Below the pieces are notes generated by a model. That model searched no databases. It worked only from the letters and a program-made list of their open reading frames with translations, and was not told where the DNA came from. A stretch of 64,000 nt of DNA from Pelargonium tetragonum (taxonomy: Eukaryota; Streptophyta; Magnoliopsida; Geraniales; Geraniaceae): NCBI GenBank assembly GCA_036897445.1, contig JAYMTL010000069.1, forward strand, positions 1-64,000, read 5' to 3'. The position numbers were made by a program, and so were the translations under genes. Positions 25,524-36,366 of this stretch are shown here, one piece after another. The first letter of the stretch is position 1. Each line of letters begins with the position of its first letter.

Positions 25524-26549
25524 GCTTTGCGTTATCAAATAAATTAGGGTTGGTTAAGATAAGATTTTCTGTACGGGTATAGGTTTATAAAAGAACTAGG
25601 AATCCGAGGCTTTCTCAAGATAATTTAAGTCTTTGCTCTTTCTTAAAAGCGGGCTTCTCCTTTTGTTTAATAAAAGTTAAACCTAGTATGAGAGTGCTGG
25701 TTTTTTAGGAGTGATATGCATATCAATTTTACAAATAGAAGAGGGAGTGCACAGACTCTATTTTTTGTTCTAGGTTATCAAGTAAGGGCACTGGAGAGAT
25801 TCAGAGAGGTTAAAAAGTGCGTTTCCAGCAAAAATTAGAAAAAAGAAAGTCTTAGGAAGTCCTTTCATACTTAACTTAAGGTCCCTCTGATCCAGAGTAG
25901 GGAATTTTGTAGAATACACTTGGTTTTTCCTATTTTACTAATATGCCCGGAGAATCCCTTTTAGGTAGTTGTATCTAAATGTAGTGTTAATAAATAAGGG
26001 AAGGAGCACTTCATTTTCTTCTGTAACAGGAGACTTAAGGGAATCGCTCCAAAGAATAAAGGCGTTTTTTAAGAAAGTTCTGTTATTTTTCCACTTACGT
26101 GGATTTCCCAGGCCTAATCACAAATATTCTGTAAAATTCTAAACTATAAACTGTAGGAAAGTTCCACTAATGATAAACAGGATATCTTATCGAGTATTGG
26201 CTGCTTTATTGGGAAGAGAAATTCAGGTGAAGATGCAAGTGATAAGTTCTTTAACGAGCCTCTACTAGCTTAAGTGGAGTAACCCGAACATTTGAGGGGG
26301 GTATGGATCTTAAAGATATAGAAAGGGTTTTTACAAGAGTTAGGTGCTAAGGGCGCTGCTCCTTTCTATTGAGTTTTGCTGCTAGTATAAAATTTAAATG
26401 AGGATTCAGTGCGGGATATTTGCTGAAATGTACGCTTACAAGTTACCAGATAGAAGGCTTTTCTTGGATCAAATTCAAATAGCACCTACGGAATAAAATA
26501 AGTCAAATTTTTAGGGAAATCAGAGCTATTAGAAGGAGCTTTAAAAACC

Positions 26550-26567
26550 CTTTAGGAACTTTAGGAA
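26550..26567. repeat. Perfect 9-bp tandem duplication
   Basis: CTTTAGGAA occurs twice in tandem; part of the 9-bp set. Confidence 0.95.
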
Positions 26568-28152
26568 TAGGAGGAACTCAATAAAAATTTATTAAACAGG
26601 AGCTTTTAATATAAAAAAAACTCAAACTCGAAAAAGCAATGCTCTTAAGAACTAAAAACCCTGGCCGATATGGAGCTTTCTCCAAAGAATTTCTTTTAGG
26701 TAATTAATCCTTTTTGAATAAGACTGTTACCATATTTAAAAACTCTTTTTCGTGTCTTAAAACCTGCTAGATAGACTCTTGTGTACGAATTTTCCTTGAA
26801 AAAGTTACCGGCCAAGTGGGCGTCATTCTAGTGAGATTTCCTTGCTTATGAAATAGAAAGTCTTGTAGGTTGAAAAGAAAGATTAAATTAACCTAATGAC
26901 TGTTACTGTTTTTAGTGAATAAAGGGTTGCCATATAGGTTACTTAACAAAACTAGGGATTCTTTTTTCAAAGCAAGGATACTATAACAATGAATTATATG
27001 GATACTTACTAACCTGCCAGTTTTGAAACTACTTTTTGTTGCTAGACAATAAATTAAGGAACTTATAATAAAATATTGATCCTGAAGTCCCCTGGAAAGT
27101 ACAAAAACTTAGAAACTTATACTGTCAAGGTTCTCTAGTTACTCTACTGAAAAGCATATCTTTTATAGTAAGCGATTTCTTTCTTAGTATTAACTTCCCC
27201 GAGAGGTAAAGAGTGAGATTATAACAACGGACAACATAAATTGCCAAACAAGCGACCAAGACTCCTATTTCCTTACCTTTTTGGTTTACAACTTTATACT
27301 ATTGTGGGTATATGCATACAGTGCCCTATTACGCTCTCTAAGAAAAGCGGTAACCTCTTTCGGGAGCCTTTTGCTGTATTAACTTAAATTTCTCATAATC
27401 CAATTAACACAAAAAGATTTTAAAGGTTTTCTTAAAAATTGTACAGGTCTTAGAATTACAAGCGTATTGTACCATAATGGGGGGGCTCCCATAAAAGGGA
27501 TTTCTGGGCAATAGGATGCAGCTGCTTTTTGTGTAGAGCACGTTCTTGACAAACTAGAAAACTTGTTATACTTACACTCCTCTCAGTTCTCCTATTTTCT
27601 TTACGAAGCGGTTAAGGGTTCAGGTAAAACATAAGTCATAAAGTCTAATCTTTAAGGAAAAGTGAAGTCTCCAGAGCATTTTACGAATGCCCAAAACTCA
27701 AATTTCTGGCTTGTAGTAGTTATTTCTTTGCTTTAAACTTTTAAGTTTTAAGGGAGTCAAGTAAGTTACTTTCTCTGGATGTGGGTACAGTATATTGTTT
27801 TTGAACATACGCATCACGGCATACGAGGGCCCCTCCTTTCAGGATCAGGAAGTCTTCACTTAGAGATAAAAAACTTAGTTTTGAGTCTTTGAAAAGAGAG
27901 TCTATTTTTAAGGCAGGGATACTTTTCATTTATACTACATTAAACAAAGAGGGGGAATTGTCAAGGAGGAAAGATTTCCAAATTTCAGAAACTTTTTTAT
28001 AGCTTTTTATTTAACAAGGGTTTTTGCTATTTTATGATACAGTAGATATAATTTCACCAACCGGAATCCGGAATAAAGGGTACTCGGATTAAACTAGACA
28101 GGGTTGTGATACCAATCTTTTTGTTATTTAAACCATAGTCATAGCTCTTTTT

Positions 28153-28170
28153 TAGATTAGATAGATTAGA
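28153..28170. repeat. Perfect 9-bp tandem duplication
   Basis: TAGATTAGA occurs twice in tandem; part of the 9-bp set. Confidence 0.95.
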
Positions 28171-29879
28171 AATGCTTTTTTTGAAGACTTTGAAGAAGGT
28201 ATGATTCATTATTACGGAAGGAAGTTCAGTTTGGAGACACCGGAGGAAATTCCTAGAAAGCTGGATTAGAATATCGATCAAAGACTTCGACAAGTCCTAA
28301 AAATTAGAATTGCAGTAACGAGATTTCTTACTAGAGTTTCTCTGAACTCTGTATAAGCTCCTTCTCTCTATGCTAGCAGTCCTGTTAGACATGAAATACT
28401 TTGAGCCATGTGTTCTAAACCTTTTCATTGAAAGAAAGTGTAGCTACTGGATATTGGTAAGATCACCTGTTTTGACCCAAAACGAGATTCGTAAATGCTT
28501 GTAAGATATAAAGAGTACTCTATGAAATTCTTGGGCTTGTGAAGGTTCTATTCATTTTCGTCACTAATAAGACGAAACTCTAACAAAAAGAAACAGATGG
28601 ATTCAGCTGAGATAAGAATAGGTGATTAAGGCTCCTCTTACTACTACAAAAAGAAAGAGCTAGGTTCTTACTTAATATGGGATTTAAACCTAAGGATACC
28701 CGTGCATACAATTCACGTTCTACCGGAACACAAGAGTCTTGATCGGTAGATACTTTCTTGTGCTTTAAGATAGAGAGTCTTCTACAAATTCCTCTATATA
28801 AGCGATTCCTTTCTACGGACTTTTCGTGGTCAGGGAGTTCATATTTTATTTGATTGCGCTTTGTCGTTACAAGTTTAAGGGAAATTTATAGTCATTATCT
28901 TTTTTATTAAGGATCTGCCTCTCAAGAACTGTTGTGAAACCAGATCTTTGAGTTTGACAATACTAAGATTTTTCAAGTTTAGGACCTCTTATACTTAACT
29001 AAGGAAGCTCCTTGTGTTAGTAATTAGATACATTACAGGGGTTTACTCTTTATTAGAATTTTTCTAGTCGGAGTCTTTAAAAAAAGCGTCCAGAATCGAA
29101 AGGATATCCAGAGTGAGTCATTAAGAGCTGAGGGGAATCCCGAGGCTTGCCTAGTTAAAACTTATTAAAGGCTTCTTCCACTACTTCTAAATTTATATCG
29201 CAATCCCGAAAAAGTAAGGTAACGAAGTTACGGTTTTCTAGTAAAAAGCGCATTTCCTGCATTCACAGCCCAAAAGCTTAAATCCGGGTATCGGTAGCTC
29301 GTTAGGGGGCAACTCTTTTCAAAAAAAAAGGCAACAAAAGTTAAGATAATAGACTTTAAATAAGGAAGTATCTAAAAAAAGACTCTAAGCTTCTCTAATA
29401 CTAAGCATAAAACTGCACTAATAAGGGTCTGATAACAACTAAAACTCGAGAAAATCTATAGGAAACTACAGTGTCCCTGCCTTTTGTTATTCCGTACTGT
29501 ATTCACGAAAGAGGGTCTATAGCAGGTATAGAGAAGAAAATGCTTTTTCTAGGGAAGACTCAAGTTTCTTCACGTTCCTTGACTCCTCCATCTAGTTAAC
29601 AAAAGAGCAAGACCCAGGAAATAAAGAATAAACTAAAACAAGGTCTATTTACAAAAACCTAGTTGGAAATTTAACAGCACAGGCTTTCAAAGGCGGAGGA
29701 GCAAATATACAAAGGAGAGCTCCCTATCCTAAGAGAGTCTTAAAATTCCTGTATACAAAAAATTTGTTAATAAGTTGGAGACATGTCAAAGTGAAAATTT
29801 TAAGGGATTTTACTTTGAGTTTATCCGCTTTTAATTGTATATATGTTTCTAGTAAACTCAGTGTGTACCTCCTCAACTC

Positions 29880-30560
29880 TTAAATACTAGGAAAGTGACA
29901 AAAAAAGAGGCAGGCTAAGGAATATAAGTATGAAAGGTAATGCAATTAAGACAGCCTAGTATAGCTCACAAGAAAGGGGTCTATCTAGAAACAGAAACAA
30001 GGCATACTATTATGGAAGACTACTAAGATAAGTATAGTTCTTAAGTCTTAAGAAAGGTATTTAAAGTCTGAAAGAGGGATATGGAAAACAGGAAACAAGT
30101 TATGCAGTAGAGTAAGCTACAGAATACAAGTCTAGCTCCGGAGAAAGGTATGCAAGAGTTGCTTTTACCAAGGATTTGCAGAGGTTATATGTTTTAACTT
30201 TTCAAAGCAAAGAGAGATCTTATAAGAGTTTGAAGGTCTTGGATATTCTAAGTTTCTTTCCCAGGTAAGGGTTTTGTGTTCCTCTATTTCCAGTCCAATT
30301 CCGGATAACCAAAGAGGCACTTGGGGTTTATAGAGAACTGAAGTAAAGACTTTTTTGAATTTATGTAGGGTAAACCGGGTATTATCAAGGCAGGTAAGGC
30401 TCGTAAGACAGGCAGATACAGATAAAGGTTTTTAGAATAAGAAAGGTACAGGTTAGAGAGGTGTTTCCAGGTTTCTAGGTGTTAGCAAGAAGACTTATAA
30501 GAGTATGCCGAAGAGTGAGAGTTTAGCCTTGAGGAGTAAGGCTGCTATGAAGAGTAGCAA
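29880..30560. other. Purine-rich segment with extreme CpA/TpG depletion
   Basis: The plus strand is AG-rich, with few of the dispersed GC palindromes. In the sampled line 30001-30060 I count TpA 11 against ApT 6, and CpA+TpG 2 against ApC+GpT 7. It has no open frame of note and no recognisable element. The composition matches the segments at 60.84-62.18 kb (complementary sense) and 1.4-1.65 kb (same sense). I infer a block heavily altered by C-to-T changes at CpA, or a decayed repeat; its original identity is not readable. The edges were judged by eye. Confidence 0.45.
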
Positions 30561-31921
30561 AGGAATATCAAACTTTTTTATTAGCGGATTGTTACGTAAG
30601 CTAAAGGAGAATACCCTCTATATAAAAGTTTGAGTCTAAAAGCTAATTTAAGACTAAAGGGGCTTCTGTTTCTACTTAGAGAAGGCCTCTCGAGTTATAA
30701 GCTCGATAAGGGTTCGGATAAGCTAGAATTTACCTTATCTTTTACAAGCTTGACTTTATAATTATAATAGGAGGTATCAACTACTCTAGATTTTAGTAGA
30801 AGTTATACTATATTGTAGGACATCTTATGTATATGCAGTTAATTTAATGAGAAACTGTTACTACTGGCTACTCAAGAAGCACTCACACTTCTTAAAATAT
30901 AAACAGTGTCGTCAAAAAAGGGTAATACCTATCAACTAGATTTTTAGCACTGAGAGCGGAGTACTCTTTGCTGGGTCTTATTATCTAAGATTACAAAAAC
31001 AGCGACTTTTTAGTTGAGTTGCCAACACCGGTATACCTTAGACTTTTCTTTGCTAGGAGTAGGGGACTCCGTATCCCAAGATACTAAGAAAAAGGAGGCT
31101 ATACTCTTAATTTGATAATTTTCAAAAGAACCCAGATAGATAGTCGAAATGCAAATCTAATAAAATAATGGGATTGTCTATAACTCTTCAATAACACGAG
31201 TTTTTTTATGTTAGGTTAGCCAACTTATGTATCGAAGTTTTGTGTCTTCGGTTTCTTGTTAATATACTTTACCTCCTATAGGAAAAAGAAAGTCTTATAC
31301 TTCTATATGATTTTTAGGTTCTATTTGGTCCTTACAAAAAGCATATTAAGAAGCAGGCATCTTCCCCACCTGAAAGAAAGGAGGCCGGGGGTGTGCTATA
31401 TACGGAGTCCTAACCCAACTCCCTAAAGGGAATCTAAGTGTACAATACACCGGTAAAGGAGCACTGAACTACCCGTCTTAACCCTTGCTTAGATAAAGAT
31501 AATGAATAAAAAGGAGGGGGAATGAAATCATAGATAAAACAAGAGCACGTTATAACGCACGAAAAAGGTCTTGGAATCGCTTTTGATCTCGTAGTTTCAG
31601 TCTTTTAAATATGTAATTTACTGGATCTCTTTATGTATTCATTGTGATTCTTTTTCTTTTTACTGAGCTTACCAGGAAATCCCGTTTAGAATTTAGGACC
31701 CTAAACAAGAACTTCAAAAAGTCCAAGTAGCAAAGTAAATCTTCAGAAATATTCCAGAGCTTTTATTGAGCAGAAATATGAACCGCACAATTCACTCTTT
31801 ATTCTTACTAGCTATAGGAAAAGAGTCTCACTTTAGTATCCCAACTCCTATATGTTTATAGAGTAGGGCCCTCAATAAGGCACTTTTGAGACTCAATTTC
31901 GGGCTTACCTTTCAAGTTAAA

Positions 31922-31957
31922 TAAATACTTAAATTGGTTTCTCTATTTAAGTATTTA
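31922..31957. repeat. Hairpin, perfect 13-bp stem
   Basis: TAAATACTTAAAT at 31922-31934 pairs without mismatch with 31945-31957 across a 10-base loop (31935-31944). It is the longest perfect local stem I found. It is AT-rich and followed by no T-run. It could be a processing or recombination site or an AT-rich accident. Confidence 0.9.
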
Positions 31958-34900
31958 AGTGAATTTCTCTTTTCTCAAAAAAGGTCTCCCTTCTTAACTT
32001 AGTGGATTGGGCCTTGCCCTTATAATATTAGTTAGTATTTCTTTAGGGGAGTTCCTTGGAATGAAAAAGCACTTAGATAGAAAGAAATTTATAAAAATCT
32101 TCATCTACCCGAATAGTATAAGCTCTTTTTTATCTGGACGAATGAAGGCAAAAGCAAGAGGCCGATATATATATAAGTCAAAACCTTGTTTGTTCAAATC
32201 GGGGCCCTTTTAAATAGAAAAGAATCCCGTAATACCTAGCAGCGACCCGATTCAGAACTATACTCTGTTTCTTGTTATACAATAGTGCAACGCAAGGATA
32301 ATAAGAGTTTTGCTATGATACTAAAGGGGACCCCATTAGAGCAAGTCCTGGCTAAGCCCTATGTCAGATAAGGGAAACTACTTTTTATTTCTAAAAGTTC
32401 TTACTATACTAGTATAAGGTATATCAAAGTGCAAGACTCTCCTAACCTAAAATTGTAAACCACAAGAGACACCAAGTACTTAATTCAAGCTTTTTATATT
32501 AAGCTACAGCCAACCCTTAAAGCTCTCTACAAGGAAATTAAATTATTCTCTTTATAGAAAGTAAGGGCCCCGTTAGAGTCCTGCCTATAATGCAGCTATA
32601 CCCAAAGGGGGTTTTCCGCTAAAAGAGCCCCGGCACTTGACAAGATAACACTTCCTACTATAACCTATACTCATTGTAAGTGAAAACTCGTGGAGGGTAT
32701 CCCTTCACGGGAGTCCCAGTAAGACTTTAAAAACCCTGTTCTTATCAGATGGGCATTCCTCAAAGTATAAAAGATCTTTCTTCTAGATCTGGTAAAACTG
32801 CCCTAGTAAAGCAATTCCAAACAACTTTAATTAAAAACTTTTTGGGGTAACGAGAACTCCTATATATATGCCGAGGGGTCTACGGGTCTGCACTTATTTT
32901 TTGCAATCCTTTTCATCAAATTTTGTCCTATCCGAGACTCTCATTTTTGTAAACTCCCCATACAAGGCAAGAAATAACACAGTATAGTATCCCTGCGTCA
33001 AATACAAAAAGGAGTCTGGGATTTTTTGTGAATATTCTTGTCATTTCAAAGAATTGCTTAATAGATTTGGGACCTGTTCTAAGGAATTTGTGTCTTTTAT
33101 AAGGGGACGTTTTTTGTATCAATCTGACTTTTTAGTCAACGGATTTATAAGATAAATAGCAGAGAATTTTTAGTTAATTTACAAGGTAACGAAGTTAGTG
33201 GTTTATATGTCTTTTTTGGGGCACTCCCGTTCCATAGCGATAATTAAAATAAGGCAGGACAAATGGATACAGATCTACGTAAAAAAATGTTTAGTAAAAA
33301 AAAGGAGAATCAGAGGTTTGCTATTGCACTTTTTAGTACCCGGCCTTTCCCCCTTTTTGGGGCGACATTGTTCTATATTATGTATTTTGTCAGCTAGAAA
33401 AAGCATACCTGTTATAGGGCGAGCTGTGATACTTAATTGGTAGTTAAGGCAAGATCTTGTACCTAAAAGGGGATTTCTTTTAAGAAGCTGCCAAGAGAGA
33501 GTAAGCATAGAAGGATATTCTTTTTTAGAGTTATAATATTCATTTAGTAGAATCTGCAACTATTCTAATATTCCTAAATACCAGCTCTTCTTTGACAAGG
33601 AAATCGTAAGACCACAGGGAATACTCCTATAACTAGGGGAGCCTCTTAATTTAACTATAACTTTTAAAGATGGGTTCTTTGACCCTTATTATATTATAAA
33701 AGGACTCCTATTTGGAAACCATAGCAGGATACTCGTTTAATATTTTGTAGGGCTAGACTCTTTTTCCGGGATTCTAAGACACATAAATCTGAGACAGGTA
33801 ACCCCTTAAGAGTAGGGTCCCCGTTGATTTAGTATACTTTTACAGCATAAGTAAGAAGAGGCCTTTTGGTAAGTTATAGAGACTCATATAACCTTTTAAG
33901 GATTTAAGAGGCTCTTAATCTTTCTTGGAAATGTTTGCAGTAGAATACTTTGAAGAGAGAGGCTCTAGCTATAAAGTAAAAAGCAAAACCTAATACAAGC
34001 AAAAGTTTATTAAAACCTTGTGATCTAGTAAAATTCAAGAAAATTTAACGAAATCTAAAAAAGCCTTTTCAGAAATCAACACCTGAAACCAGAAAGGGCT
34101 TACGTATTTAGGCTTACTAACAAGTCTTACCTATTAAATTTACTCGTATAAAGAATCCCTCTCGAAATCTCTGAAGGTTAATAAAAGGCATAGGAATTCT
34201 AGACCAGCTACCTCTTGTAAATTTATTTGGACTGGGCGCTATCCAAAAGCTCCTTTCGACAAGAATTTAGGGTTAACTTCCTACACAAAGTGAGGTACTT
34301 AAAACTTCTAGGCTTAGGCTAACTGGAGCACTTTAGATTTAGAAATCCGTAACAATCATTAACTGTTATACTTCCTTACTTATATTACGAGATTCATTTC
34401 TATATTCGTTTAGCTTGGTTTTAGGAACACTAAAGTTACAGAAGGTTAAGCCGACTCAGAGAGGAAATTTCAATTTATAGAGCAAATACTCAAAGTATCC
34501 TACTTACAACGGGGAACCCGTACTACCCCGCGCATTTTCTATGTAATGTATACCTTGATTGTGGCAAATTAGAGTAAGAACTCGTTTTTATAATACTCTT
34601 AAAAGTTAAGTTATGAAACTCCTGTAGGATAGTTAACAAACTTTATGCCTTATGACAAGTTTCGGTAAAGTTTTATCTTAAATTAGACGAATACCCTTGG
34701 TTCAACCCTACCCTCCTTTAGAATGATGCTAATTAAAAGGGTTTAAGGGCTTTTTGAGATGACAAAAACTAGAAATTTCAAGTAGGTCTAGCTTCACAAA
34801 AAAAAGAACTTCTTTCGAGTTATCATAGATTAAGAACTATTAATTGGATTTCCTACGGATATACCTTACAAAAAAACTTTGTTCTGTTAGTTTCTTAAAA

Positions 34901-35175
34901 AGCCAGGAGAAAAGTACCTAAACTAAAAAAAGGGTTACTTAAATGTAGAAAACAAGATATTTGGGACCTATAAAGCCTGCTAAGCGAAAAATTTTCTTAA
35001 TCCTTTGAACCTTTTCCTTGGTGAATAATATAGGTTAATTTTATTATAGTCGGTAGTCCTGTGTTTAACGTGTAAAAACTAAACCGAAATTGAAAATTGC
35101 GTCGCTTAGGCTTTGTCTTGTAGGACGCTATTTAACCATAATCCTAGATAGAATTTCTTAAAGCATAGGGTGGGG

Positions 35176-35195
35176 CTAATAAGAATCCTTATTAG
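35176..35195. repeat. Hairpin, 8-bp stem with AATC loop
   Basis: CTAATAAG and CTTATTAG form a perfect 8-bp stem around the tetraloop AATC. The loop and adjoining bases form one of the dispersed GAATCC motifs. It sits about 230 bp upstream of the second tRNA-Asp copy. No T-run follows on either strand. Confidence 0.9.
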
Positions 35196-35427
35196 TTTGA
35201 GCCGAGATTGGTTTTTACTATACTCAATTTTCAATGTTCCAAAGGCAATAAGGAATTTTTTTTTTACATATTAAGCAGTTCCTAATAGAGAAAGGCTCAA
35301 GCCTAAGCATTTCTATAGTAATAGTATCAGAATTCCTTAATTATAATTATGATATGTCCTTATCTACTACTAGTATTCTTTTTTATAAATAAAAGTCGTT
35401 TGACTACCTCTAACTCGGGCTTATTTT

Positions 35428-35505
35428 GGGATTGTAGTTCAACAATCGGGTCAGAGCACCGCTCTGTCAAGGCATAAATTGTAGGTTCAATTCTTGTCAA
35501 TCCCG
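35428..35505 (+). tRNA. trnD: tRNA-Asp(GUC), degraded copy 2 with enlarged D loop
   Basis: This is clearly homologous to plastid/plant-mitochondrial tRNA-Asp(GUC). It has a perfect 7-bp acceptor (GGGATTG/CAATCCC), discriminator G, D stem GTTC/GAGC, anticodon loop CTGTCAA and T loop TTCAATT. The D loop has 13 bases, about four more than usual. The extra bases create ACAATC (35442-35447), which is complementary to GATTGT at the acceptor start (35430-35435), so a competing 6-bp hairpin could form. In the anticodon stem the two outer pairs are lost (C-T and C-A), and the T stem has three wobble pairs. Differences from the usual sequence are almost all G-to-A or C-to-T. It is better preserved than copy 1 and might still act if edited; a pseudogene is equally possible. 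No gene flanks it. Confidence 0.78.
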
Positions 35506-36348
35506 GCAAAATACATAAAAAGCTGCTAAAGCCTAAATCTTAAAAGAGAAAAAGGCTATTTAAACTTTTTGGTAGAGATATAAAAAAGAAGTCTTTATAC
35601 CTTTTAAGGGCTTCCAAGAGATGCATAAAGTCCTGCTTTTGATTCAAGTCTTGGAATATGGAAAAAAGAATGTCCAATCGAGGCTTACTTTTCTGCCGAA
35701 AAATAAAAGACCCTGGTTATGGGTAGTTAAGACTTTTTTATTCTTGAATACAAAAGGGTATCCATCCCTCTACAAGGCTAAAAGCAAGGGTTTCCTTGTT
35801 ATGAGAAAGATTATAAATTCTAGCTAGTTTTTACAAAGAAGGTTTGCATATTATCCCAAGGTGGAGGTAGACCTTAATATCTAAGACTATATAGACCCAC
35901 CTAAATAAGAAAGGAAGCTTTAAGATACTCCTGCGAATTTTTCAACTTAAAGACCCCAGAGTCATAAGCCTCATGAGTTACCTCATTTTTATGGATTGTC
36001 TAAAAAATACTGAACTTAATCTGGGATCCTTCATAAAAGAACTTTTTTTCTTTATTAAGATGCCCTTTTTTATCTTTTAAATTCGGTGATTGAAAAAGCA
36101 GTCAGTATCTCCGAGTGAATACCCAGATACAGAAAAAGAAAGAAAACTCCACTCTTTTTAGGGATTCTGGGAAACTCTCTTATAGTCAACGTCATCGAAA
36201 GGAATGCTTTCCTTCAGTTTAACCTTTAAAGGGGATCTAAAGTTAGATAAATGAGAAAGAAACTCGGCAAAAAAGAGAGCTGGTGAGAAGCGTAAACCAG
36301 GATCCGTTTGATTGTGCAATTTCCGAGAGAAGTCATTTTATGTCTTCC

Positions 36349-36366
36349 AAATAAAAGAAATAAAAG
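36349..36366. repeat. Perfect 9-bp tandem duplication
   Basis: AAATAAAAG occurs twice in tandem. Low complexity makes chance or slippage more likely here than at the other sites. Confidence 0.9.

Larger units (their letters stand above)
18347..35427. other. Non-coding stretch, no gene recognised
   Basis: About 17 kb without a recognisable gene. Open frames of 60-100 codons occur on both strands: plus 18553-18780, plus 20061-20354, minus 23159-23368, plus 23821-24066, minus 27741-27929, minus 28054-28293, plus 32007-32213, and overlapping opposite-strand frames at 33198-33559. All are unrecognised and within chance length. Structural items entered separately are hairpins at 20303, 31922 and 35176, an inverted pair at 22921/23020, a 19-bp direct repeat at 24829/25505, 9-bp duplications at 26550 and 28153, and a purine-rich segment near 30 kb. 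A short TTGC-TTCG-GCAA hairpin lies at about 18524-18535. Confidence 0.7.

Noticed and set aside
28054-28293. 79-codon minus-strand frame with a plausible-looking N-terminus
   Set aside because: No recognisable motif, length within chance, and it contains one of the 9-bp tandem duplications, as neutral DNA does.
33198-33559. Overlapping 80-94 codon frames on opposite strands
   Set aside because: No family resemblance. Overlap on both strands and chance-range length suggest neither is a gene.
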